Assembly: GCA_012730045.1 (NCBI GenBank)
Contig: JAAYBR010000143.1
Location: forward strand, 123,108 to 187,107
Direction: 5' to 3'
From: Candidatus Hydrogenedentota bacterium
GTDB lineage: Bacteria > Hydrogenedentota > Hydrogenedentia > Hydrogenedentales > CAITNO01
DNA length: 64,000 bases
The notes under the pieces are model-generated. The model saw only the letters and a list, made by a program, of their open reading frames with translations. It was not told the origin of the DNA and searched no databases. Of this stretch, positions 32,735-40,562 are shown in pieces. The translations under genes were made by a program, and so were the position numbers. Each line of letters opens with the position of its first letter. The first letter of the stretch is position 1.

Positions 32735-33769
32735 TCAGGGAAGGGGGTCCAGCCAGGTCCTGCGGATGACGAGCGACGCGAGCATGAGCGCCGCCCCCGC
32801 GAGCACCCACGGCAGGAACCCCTCGTGGTATTCGTAATAGTCGCCCAGGTCTATCTCGGTGGTTTCCAGGGCGCCGATCTCGTCGTAGGCCCCCATCAGG
32901 GCCTCCGTGTTTGTCGCCAGGTAATAGCGGCCGCCGGTGCCCTCCGCCACCTCGCGGAGCATTTTCTCGTCAATCGCCTCGCTGCGCACGGGGAAGAACC
33001 CGCCGTTGAGCACCTGCTCCTCCGGAGAGCCCGCGCCGATGGTGTACACCCGGATGCCCATCTCTTTGGCGATCTGGGCCGCGGAGAGCGGGTCGAGCTC
33101 GCCCCGGTTGTTGCGCCCGTCGGACAGGAGGATGACCACTTTCGATTTCGCCTCGGTCTGGCTCAGGCGTCGCAGGGCGAGGCCCATGGCGGAGCCGATG
33201 GCGGTGCCCTGCTTGGAGTCGGGGGCCACCTGGGCGTTCTGCACCTCGCGCTCCAGCACGTCGTAGTCGAGGGTCAGGGGGCACTGCGTCCACGCGATGC
33301 CGGAGAAGCAGATGAGGCCCACCCGGTCCATGCCGTAACGGCTTCCCCTCGCCTCGCGGCGGCTGTCAATGAAATTGCTGACCGCCTGCTTGGCCACATG
33401 CAGCCGGTCCTGCGGGCGGCCGTCCATCATGAAGTCGGCCTGCCGCATGCTGCCTGAAACGTCCACGCAGAGCAGGATGTCAATCACGCCGGCGCGGTCT
33501 CGGCTGAGCTGGTGGCCCGTCATCGGGCCCGCCAGGGCCACGACCAGCAGCGCGAACCCCGCCGCACGCAGGAGCGGGGGCACCGCCAGCACCAGACGGG
33601 AGAAGCTCCGGCGGAGTCCGGCGGCTCTGCTTCCGGTGGAGAAGGTCACCGCGCCGCCGGGCCGGGCCGCCACTTCGACCAGCAGCAGCAGCGCGACCGG
33701 GATCAGGAGCCAGAAGGCCTGCGGGTAGGTCATCGTGTCGAAACCGAAGGTGGTGAGGAGTCCGCTCAT
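32735..33769 (-). CDS. batA: BatA: membrane VWA-domain protein
   Basis: 344 residues, same plan as BatB: helices near 15-32 and 60-80, a VWA domain with an intact MIDAS (DVSGS at 103-107, SDGRNNRG later), and a C-terminal helix (about 318-335). BatA and BatB are thought to form the core complex assembled or remodelled by MoxR ATPases. It overlaps the upstream gene stop by 4 bp (33766-33769). The metal-site residues are all present, so it should bind Mg2+ and a ligand. Confidence 0.88.
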   Translation of the reverse strand: MSGLLTTFGFDTMTYPQAFWLLIPVALLLLVEVAARPGGAVTFSTGSRAAGLRRSFSRLVLAVPPLLRAAGFALLVVALAGPMTGHQLSRDRAGVIDILLCVDVSGSMRQADFMMDGRPQDRLHVAKQAVSNFIDSRREARGSRYGMDRVGLICFSGIAWTQCPLTLDYDVLEREVQNAQVAPDSKQGTAIGSAMGLALRRLSQTEAKSKVVILLSDGRNNRGELDPLSAAQIAKEMGIRVYTIGAGSPEEQVLNGGFFPVRSEAIDEKMLREVAEGTGGRYYLATNTEALMGAYDEIGALETTEIDLGDYYEYHEGFLPWVLAGAALMLASLVIRRTWLDPLP

Positions 33770-34704
33770 GCCGCCTCCTCCCCCCGGCGCGGGATGGTGG
33801 CGGTCACGAAGGCCTCCACCGCGTCGAAATGCTCCTTCGCGCCGTGCCGGGTCGGGACGTGGTTGGCGAACTTGACCCGGTCGCAGAACACCAGGAACTC
33901 CGACAGGAAGCCCACCTGTTCCGGCGTCAGTTCGCCGTGTCCGGGGGCCGTCTCCAGAAACTCCTGGGTGGTCTGCTCCGGCGCGGGCAGGGCGAACCGG
34001 TCCTCAATGTAGTACCGCAGGATGGCGGAGAGGTCCACATAGAAGGCCTCAAAGCGGCCGGCGTCCGACAGGCCCGCGGCCTGAAGGGTGCGCAGGCGCT
34101 GGAAGGCCGTCTCCCAGGGCGGCTTGGGCGGCTCGCCGCCGCGTTTCCCGCGCCGGGTCCTCCGGGCGGCCAGAAGGCCCGCACCGGCCAGGACGGCGAG
34201 AATCGCCGGAACGATCAGCCACGGGGATATCTTCCTCCCCGCGCCGAAAACGGCCACGGCGGGCTCGGGGTCCGCGAAGCCCTGGGCGGCCTCGCGTTCG
34301 GCGTCGGTCAGCTCGCGGGCGTTCAGGATCGGACCGGGCAGGGTGACGGTCCGCGTCTCCCCTCCCCTCTCCATTTCCACCTTCAGGTCGGGCAGCCGGT
34401 ACTTGCCGGGGGAGACGACATCCAGCAGGCAGCGCTGCCGGAGACGCTGGACACCTTCGGGCGCGGGCAGGGTTTCCGGGGGGGAGACCTGGGTTTCGAT
34501 GCCCTCCGGAATCTTGGAGAAGTCGGGGAGGGAGATTTCGACGTCCGCCGGGGCGTCGGCGGTGACCGTGAGCGTTGCCGCCCGGTGGTAGGGGAATTCC
34601 GGGGGGGACAGCTCCAGACGGGCGGTTCCGGACGGGGGCTCCGCCCCGGCCACGGCCGCCAGCGCCGCGAAAAGCGGCATCAGGATGTGTCCCGTTCGTC
34701 TCAA
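33766..34704 (-). CDS. Bat-operon membrane protein of unknown function
   Basis: 312 residues from a TTG start at 34704. This start overlaps the DUF58 stop as TTGA and has GGAG six bases ahead; the first ATG (34680) would lose part of the signal peptide. Signal (about 1-20), a beta-rich periplasmic domain (ELSPPEFPYHRAATLTV, PGKYRLPDLKVEM), one membrane helix (about 155-175, WLIVPAILAVLAGAGLLAA), and a helical cytoplasmic domain (LSAILRYYIEDRFALPAPEQTTQEFL). It resembles the membrane proteins between DUF58 and batA in many MoxR operons (DUF4381-like position). A longer open frame continues upstream but runs through DUF58 in another frame. Confidence 0.75.
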   Translation of the reverse strand: MRRTGHILMPLFAALAAVAGAEPPSGTARLELSPPEFPYHRAATLTVTADAPADVEISLPDFSKIPEGIETQVSPPETLPAPEGVQRLRQRCLLDVVSPGKYRLPDLKVEMERGGETRTVTLPGPILNARELTDAEREAAQGFADPEPAVAVFGAGRKISPWLIVPAILAVLAGAGLLAARRTRRGKRGGEPPKPPWETAFQRLRTLQAAGLSDAGRFEAFYVDLSAILRYYIEDRFALPAPEQTTQEFLETAPGHGELTPEQVGFLSEFLVFCDRVKFANHVPTRHGAKEHFDAVEAFVTATIPRRGEEAA

Positions 34705-35579
34705 CGCATTCTCCGTTCCCGCATCCGGAAGAAGCGGTGTATCTCGTTCACATAGGGGATGTCCGTGCGGACGTTCATGACGTCCACGCGGGCCTTGCGG
34801 AGGCGCTCGTCGCGGGCGCGCCGGGCGGTGTCCGCCGCCTCGGCGTAGGCCCGGCGGAACGCGGCGTTCCGGGTGTTCACGAGCACTTCGGCACCCGTCT
34901 CGGCGTCTCGCAGGTTGACCAGGCCGACCGGGGGCAGCTCCTCCTCGCGGGGGTCGGTGACGGTGGCGGCGATGACGTCGTGCCTGCGGTTGCAGATGCG
35001 CAGGGCGTCGGCGTAGTGGTCGTCCATGAAGTCCGACACCAGGAAGACGACGGCGCGGCGGCGGACCACGTTGTTGAGGTAGTGGAGGGCCGCGGCGATG
35101 TCGGTCCCCTTCCCTTTCGGCTCGTGGCAGAGCACCTCGCGGATGACGCGCAGCACGTGCTTGCGCCCCTTCTGCGGGGGCACGTACAGCTCGACGCGGT
35201 CGGTGAAGATCATCAGGCCGACCTTGTCGTTGTTCTGGATCGCCGCGAAGGCGAGGACGGCGCACAGCTCGGCGGCCAGCTCGTTCTTCAGGCGGTTCAC
35301 GCTGCCGAAGCGGCCCGAGCCGCTCATGTCCACCAGCAGCATCACGGTCAGCTCGCGCTCCTCGGCCATCACCTTGACATGCGGCTCCCCGGTCCGCGCG
35401 GTCACGTTCCAGTCAATCGCCCGGATGTCGTCGCCCGGCACATACGAGCGCACCTCCTTGAACTCGATGCCCTGCCCCTTGAAGATGCTCTCGTACTGGC
35501 CGGACAGGAACTCGTTCACCATCCGGCTGGTGCGTATCTGGATGCGCCGGACCTGGCGCATGACCTCAGAGGGCAGCAT
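34701..35579 (-). CDS. DUF58 domain protein (MoxR-associated, VWA-like)
   Basis: 292 residues, cytoplasmic. The DUF58 signature is strong: FKGQGIEFKEVRSYVPGDD near 33-51 and IRAIDWNVTARTGEPHVK near 52-69. A VWA-like core follows, with LLVDMSGS, SDFMDDHYADAL and AALHYLNNVV. These proteins nearly always follow moxR and may act as its adaptor or client. Here a small gene is wedged between them; the 5' end overlaps that gene by 14 bp and the 3' end overlaps the next gene as TTGA. Confidence 0.9.
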   Translation of the reverse strand: MLPSEVMRQVRRIQIRTSRMVNEFLSGQYESIFKGQGIEFKEVRSYVPGDDIRAIDWNVTARTGEPHVKVMAEERELTVMLLVDMSGSGRFGSVNRLKNELAAELCAVLAFAAIQNNDKVGLMIFTDRVELYVPPQKGRKHVLRVIREVLCHEPKGKGTDIAAALHYLNNVVRRRAVVFLVSDFMDDHYADALRICNRRHDVIAATVTDPREEELPPVGLVNLRDAETGAEVLVNTRNAAFRRAYAEAADTARRARDERLRKARVDVMNVRTDIPYVNEIHRFFRMRERRMR

Positions 35580-35997
35580 GGACCAGCTCCTCGCCGCAGG
35601 TGCAGGGGGACGCCTCCTCGTCGCTCCAGGGGGCCGCGGGGCCGACCACGGCGAGGCCGCCGTCGGGGCCGGGCTTGAGCAGCACGCCGTGGGGCAGCCC
35701 GGCCAGCGCCAGGCCCTTGCGGGCGTAGTCCAGGAAGCTGCACGCCCCGAAGCGGCCGCCGTCCACGAAGACCGCGATGCTGTCGCCGACCACCAGGTCG
35801 GCGGCGTAGCCGCAGTTCAGCTCGAAGGTGTTCTGGTGCTCGGGGATCCAGACCAGCCGCCGCACATGCAGGCCGCGCCCCCGCAGGACGGCGCAGAGCG
35901 CGTCCGCCGGGTTCTCCCCGCCGCAGACCAGGGGCGACGAGGCGGCGTCCAGCACTTCCATGAGCAGGCCGTGGTCGGTTTCGTTCTCAGGATTCAT
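35566..35997 (-). CDS. Small protein resembling a degenerate GxxExxY nuclease-fold protein
   Basis: 143 residues. From about 10 to 115 the pattern of helix, strand, YAADLVVGDSIAVFV, then LDYARKGLALAGLPHGVLLKPG resembles the GxxExxY family (PD-(D/E)XK fold), where the matching strand normally reads like DLLVEDKVIVELK. The acidic and lysine residues at the end of that strand are replaced here (AVFVDG), so nuclease chemistry is doubtful. The C-terminus has a CxC pair (SPCTCGEE). It sits between moxR (27 bp) and DUF58 (14-bp overlap), where a gene of this kind is not usual. The family call is tentative. Confidence 0.5.
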   Translation of the reverse strand: MNPENETDHGLLMEVLDAASSPLVCGGENPADALCAVLRGRGLHVRRLVWIPEHQNTFELNCGYAADLVVGDSIAVFVDGGRFGACSFLDYARKGLALAGLPHGVLLKPGPDGGLAVVGPAAPWSDEEASPCTCGEELVHAAL

Positions 35998-36024
35998 GGG
36001 TTCCGTTCTCCTTGATGCGGGCTC

Positions 36025-37007
<983 letters not shown>

Positions 37008-37011
<4 letters not shown>

Positions 37012-37853
37012 TGGGCGTTCTCCTGCGGGGGATGGACGGTGTTTCTATACACGGGGACCAGGCGTTCCAGATCCCGGAAATACCCCTCAATCTCGTCGTC
37101 CGGCGGCCGCTGTCCGCCGTAGCCGACCCGGTCCACCTGTTTGGACAGGGCCGCCACCAGCGGTTTGGCGGGCTCCAAGACGGTGGCAAGTTCTTTGGCC
37201 ACCGCCAGCAGCTCGCGGTAGCACGCGTAATGATCGCCGTCCAGCCGGTGCTTCCGGGCCGTGTGCAGCCGGGCGGCCAGCGCCTCGGCCCGGTCGCCCT
37301 CCTCCGCCTGGTCCCGGTTCCGGCGGCGCAACACCACGAGCGCGATCCCCCCCGCCAGCATCAGCGCGGCCAGCGCGCCCCCCGCCGCCAGAGCGCGGCC
37401 CGGGGCCGGATCCCGGAAGGTGATCTGCGTCGCGGGGGCGTCCAGATACCGGCCGGGGGCCTGGTCAAACCGGCCCACGGGGGGCAGGGTTCCCTCGGCC
37501 AGGGGGATTTTCACGGCCGGAAGGTCGTATTCCCCCGCCTGAGTTGCCGTGTAGCGCACCCGCTGGCGCAGTTCCACCTGGCCGTCGGATACGGTGGTTT
37601 CCTGCGAAACGTACTCCGCAGTCCCCCAGTCAGGTGGGGACACTTCCAACGGAAAGACCGCGCACGGGCTGGCCTCTGGCCACCGGATCACATACTCGAC
37701 CGTCACCGGCGCATCGGCACGGGGGTTCCCTGCCGGGACGACCACTTCGCACGAAGGCGCGCCCTCCTCGCACCAACCCGCGAGGGGTGCCAGGGTGAGA
37801 AGCACCGCAAAGGCGGTCGCCGCACTATTTCGGAAAACAGTCATGCGGGGCAT
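37008..37853 (-). CDS. BatD-like exported membrane protein, first gene of the Bat run
   Basis: 281 residues: signal peptide (about 1-28), a beta-sandwich domain (about 35-150: PVTVEYVIRW, TVSDGQVELRQRVRY, AGEYDLPAVKIPL), a membrane helix (about 155-175), and a helical cytoplasmic end with an ARKHRLDGDHYACYRELL segment. It has the same plan as the protein at 33766-34704 but little direct similarity, so they may be distant paralogues. ATG 37853 or 37844 could be the start. It diverges from the Gfo/Idh gene over 411 bp of repeats. Confidence 0.7.
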
Positions 37854-38007
37854 GAATCAAGAAATGTGCCACGAGAAAGAAAGGTGTAACTGATTGGAAA
37901 TAATAATCTTAAGAATGCAGGCGTTTGTGGGCCGCAGCCTTATTTGGGGCAGGAAAAGGGCATATTCCCGATACGGGTTAGCGGGACACCGGCGGTCCGG
38001 CGGGTCG

Positions 38008-38095
38008 GAAGACAAGGCCAGCGGGACGCTGGCGCTACGGAAGGGCGGAAGACAGGGCCGTCATGTAGCGCCGCCGTCCCGGCGGCCTTGTCTTC
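38008..38095. repeat. REPIN-like element with two 31-bp inverted arms (GCCGCC type)
   Basis: The left arm (38008-38038) begins GAAGACAAGGCC and ends GGCGCTAC; the right arm (38065-38095) is its inverted partner, running GTAGCGCC to GGCCTTGTCTTC. Each arm is also a hairpin by itself: CCAGCG-gga-CGCTGG on the left, GCCGCC-gtccc-GGCGGC on the right. The inner stems differ in sequence, but each is self-complementary. The two GTAG feet point inwards. A solo relative of the right arm lies at 11898-11921. Confidence 0.82.
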
Positions 38096-38112
38096 GAACC
38101 TCACGCCGACCC

Positions 38113-38157
38113 GGTCAGACAGGTCAGACAGGTCCGACTGGTCAGACAGGTCCGAGG
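38113..38157 (+). repeat. Five tandem 9-bp units
   Basis: Units are GGTCAGACA, GGTCAGACA, GGTCCGACT, GGTCAGACA and GGTCCGAGG, in perfect 9-bp register, ending 15 bp before the -35 box of the next gene. They are too short and lack spacers to be CRISPR. They could be slippage-prone DNA or an array of regulator half-sites. Confidence 0.85.
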
Positions 38158-38172
38158 GGTGCTCGGAGTGGT

Positions 38173-38201
38173 TTGATGGCCCCACGCGTATGGGCTATAA
38201 T
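38173..38201 (+). promoter_or_regulatory. Promoter of the Gfo/Idh/MocA gene
   Basis: TTGATG (38173-38178), a 17-bp spacer and a perfect TATAAT (38196-38201). The leader is about 57 nt. Confidence 0.7.
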
Positions 38202-38264
38202 GCCTGTCCACAGGTTCGGGGGCGGTCCCCCGGGAGTCAAACCAGCGCAAGGAGAGAAGAGACC

Positions 38265-39506
38265 ATGGCGAACTTCAAATTGGGATTCATCGGGGCGGGC
38301 TTCATCGCGAAGTTCCAGGCCAAGGCCGTGTCGCAGATCCGCGGCGTGGATTTGGCGGGTGTCTGCGCGCTGAAGGGCGCGGAGGAGCTTGCGGACTACG
38401 CGAACCAGGCGGGGATCGGCCCCTGCGCGGTGTATCCGTCGGTGGCGGAACTGTGCAAGGCGGTGGACGCCGTGGCGATTTTCGCCCCGAACATGGCGCG
38501 CATCCAGCTCATGCAGGAAATCTCCGACGCCGTTGAAGCGGGCGCGGGGATCAAGGGCGTGATCTGTGAGAAGCCCCTGGGCCGCACGGTGGCCGAGGCC
38601 GCCCAGATCGTCGAGCTGGCGAAGCGGACGGGCCTGCCCACGGCGTACTTCGAGAACCAGGTACACATGAAGGGCATCCGGGCGCAGATGGAGCAGCTGG
38701 CACCGGTGCAGGCGCAGATGGGGCCGCTGGCCCTCGCCCGCAGCTCCGAGGAGCATTCCGGGCCGCACGAGCCGTGGTTCTGGGACCCCACCCGCCAGGG
38801 CGGCGGCGTGCTCTCCGACATGGGCTGCCACAGCATCGCGGTCGGCTGGTATGTGCTCACCCCCGTGGGCAAGCCGGCGACCTTCCTGGAGCCCATCTCC
38901 GTGTCGGCGACGACCAGCCTGCTGAAGTGGGGCGTGCCCCGCTACCGCAAGGAGCTGCTGGACCGGATGGGCGTGGACTACGCCAAGACGCCGGCCGAGG
39001 ACTTCTGCACGGGCATCGTGACCTTCAAGAACCCCGAGACGAGCCAGCTGGTCCAGGCGCAGTTCACCAACTCCTGGATGTACGACAAGCAGGGGCTCCG
39101 CCTGGCCATGGACGGCCTCGGGCCCGGCTACGCCTTCGAGCTGAACTCCCTCAAGTCCCCGCTGGAAATCTTCATCGGCGACCAGGCGGCAGAGGCGGCG
39201 GCGGACACCGAGCTGGCGCTGGAGAAGTCCACGGCCAGCCGCGGCCTCCTCGCCGTGGAGACGAACGAGGCGGACCTGTACGGGTATGTGGACGAGATTC
39301 AGGACGCCGTGGCGTCGTTCCAGGCGGGCCGCGACGGGTTCCTGAACTTCGAGTACGGCGCGATGATCACCAAGCTCTGCCAGGCGGCCTACATGTCCGC
39401 CGAGGAGGGCAAGACCATCTACCTGACCGACAAGGACACGCAGACGGCGCTCAAGAACTACAAGTCCCTCATTTCCCAGGGGCGGGGCGCCGAGGTGCTC
39501 TTCTAG
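38265..39506 (+). CDS. Gfo/Idh/MocA-family oxidoreductase
   Basis: A 413-residue NAD(P)-dependent oxidoreductase. The Rossmann start LGFIGAGFIAKFQ (about 5-17), the CEKPLGRT motif near 104-111 and the C-terminal alpha/beta domain with GGGVLSDMGCHSI near 182-194 are typical. Such enzymes oxidise or reduce sugars, inositols and amino-sugars; members are very abundant in polysaccharide-degrading Planctomycetes-like bacteria. No signal peptide is present, so it is cytoplasmic. ATG 38265 has AAGGAG ahead; the frame is open much further upstream through repeats. It is monocistronic with its own promoter and terminator. Confidence 0.9.
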   Translation: MANFKLGFIGAGFIAKFQAKAVSQIRGVDLAGVCALKGAEELADYANQAGIGPCAVYPSVAELCKAVDAVAIFAPNMARIQLMQEISDAVEAGAGIKGVICEKPLGRTVAEAAQIVELAKRTGLPTAYFENQVHMKGIRAQMEQLAPVQAQMGPLALARSSEEHSGPHEPWFWDPTRQGGGVLSDMGCHSIAVGWYVLTPVGKPATFLEPISVSATTSLLKWGVPRYRKELLDRMGVDYAKTPAEDFCTGIVTFKNPETSQLVQAQFTNSWMYDKQGLRLAMDGLGPGYAFELNSLKSPLEIFIGDQAAEAAADTELALEKSTASRGLLAVETNEADLYGYVDEIQDAVASFQAGRDGFLNFEYGAMITKLCQAAYMSAEEGKTIYLTDKDTQTALKNYKSLISQGRGAEVLF

Positions 39507-39529
39507 CCGCAACCTCTTGCTGAAAACGA

Positions 39530-39568
39530 AGCGCCGCGACCGGCCATCCGGTCGCGGCGCTCTTTCTT
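39530..39568 (+). terminator. Rho-independent terminator after the Gfo/Idh gene
   Basis: A perfect 14-bp stem (AGCGCCGCGACCGG/CCGGTCGCGGCGCT), loop CCAT, followed by TCTTTCTT. Confidence 0.9.
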
Positions 39569-39636
39569 GGCGAGCCCCTGACCGCCGTGGGCGGGAATTC
39601 TGCCTATGAAGTGAGGGCTGCGGGAGGGCTGGAAAC

Positions 39637-39707
39637 GTAGACGCGGCATCTTGCCGCGTTCTTGGGGTTTTCGTTGGATCAAGAACGCGCCAAGATGGCG
39701 CGTCTAC
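39637..39707. repeat. REPIN-like element, GTAGACGCGGC type, copy 1
   Basis: 71 bp with inverted arms of 28 bp running from GTAGACGCGGC to GCGCGTCTAC. The left arm hairpin is GCGGC-atctt-GCCGC. In the right arm both sides have changed together to GCGCC-aagat-GGCGC, so the arm still folds although it no longer pairs perfectly with its partner. It lies between the convergent oxidoreductase and glutathione peroxidase genes. A second copy is at 58807-58879. Confidence 0.88.
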
Positions 39708-39748
39708 TTGCGGGCGTTCTCGACGACTTACTTCATTAGCAGGGGGCG

Positions 39749-40372
39749 CTACTTCTCCGGCGTGGCTTCAGGTTCAGCCTTCGCCGCCGCCGGGGGCAGG
39801 GCCTTCTCGATGGCCGCCGTCACGTCGGCCGCGTCGGGCTTGGTTTTCGGGTGGAACCGGGCAACCACTTTTCCCGAGGCATCCACGAGGAATTTGCCGA
39901 AGTTCCACTCGATGTCGCCGGAGAAGCCGGGGTTGGTCTTTTCGGAGGTCAGCCAGGCGTAGAGCGGGGCGATGTCCTCCCCTTTCACGGATATTTTGGC
40001 GAACAGGGGGAAGGACACGTCGAACTTGGTGCGGCAGAAGGTGGCGATTTCCTCGTTGGTGCCGGGTTCCTGGCCGAGGAAGTTGTTGGCGGGGAACCCC
40101 AGCACGACCAGCCCCCGGTCCTTGTACTTCCGGTAGACCGCCTCCAGGGCGTCATACTGCGGGGTGAGGCCGCACTTGGAGGCGACGTTCACGATCAGGA
40201 CGGCCTTCCCTTTGTATTTGGAGAGGTCCACGTCGCTGCCTTCGATGTCCTTGACCGTGAGGTCGAGGGGGCCCTTCACCTCCGGCGGGTCCACGGCGAG
40301 GGAACTGCAGCTCACCCCGACCAGGGAAAGCCCCAGCGTGAACACCGACGCCAGCTGTTTTCTCATGCCCAT
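39749..40372 (-). CDS. Glutathione peroxidase family lipoprotein (Cys type)
   Basis: 207 residues, probably a lipoprotein: a signal ending VGVSC puts the lipid on Cys22. The thioredoxin-fold core has the Gpx motifs NVASKCG with peroxidatic Cys67 (Cys, not selenocysteine), [12 protein letters not shown] and WNFGKFLV. A further Cys near 112 (TFCRTKF) sits where thioredoxin-dependent Cys-Gpx enzymes keep the resolving cysteine. It would reduce lipid or other peroxides on the periplasmic side. The tail is Ala/Pro/Glu-rich. ATG 40372 follows GGGAG; ATG 40366 is also possible. Confidence 0.92.
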   Translation of the reverse strand: MGMRKQLASVFTLGLSLVGVSCSSLAVDPPEVKGPLDLTVKDIEGSDVDLSKYKGKAVLIVNVASKCGLTPQYDALEAVYRKYKDRGLVVLGFPANNFLGQEPGTNEEIATFCRTKFDVSFPLFAKISVKGEDIAPLYAWLTSEKTNPGFSGDIEWNFGKFLVDASGKVVARFHPKTKPDAADVTAAIEKALPPAAAKAEPEATPEK

Positions 40373-40437
40373 TTCTTCTCTCCCGCCGCCGGTCCGGCTC
40401 GCCGCGTTTCGAACGCCCCCCGTCCTCCCTCCCCGGC

Positions 40438-40467
40438 TTGAGTAACACGGGCGTCAGAAGGTATAAT
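40438..40467 (+). promoter_or_regulatory. Promoter of the EF-G paralogue
   Basis: TTGAGT (40438-40443), an 18-bp spacer and a perfect TATAAT (40462-40467). The leader is about 90 nt. Confidence 0.65.
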
Positions 40468-40562
40468 CCCGCTTCCCGTCCGTTCCCGGCGGGGGCGGCG
40501 TGTGTAGCCAGAATCATGGCCCTTTCCGGGCCGTCCAACCTGCAACGCGGAGGCGATTTTTG

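Larger units (their letters stand above)
37854..38264. other. Divergent intergenic region with REPIN-like element, 9-bp repeats and promoter
   Basis: No gene. The side nearest the Bat run is AT-rich (TAATAATCTTAAG near 37901-37913) and probably holds the Bat promoter, but I cannot fix its boxes. It is followed by the 38008-38095 element, five 9-bp tandem units (38113-38157) and the promoter of the oxidoreductase (38173-38201). Confidence 0.7.

Noticed and set aside
38113..38157. Could the 9-bp repeats be a CRISPR?
   Set aside because: Units are 9 bp with no spacers and no cas genes are near.
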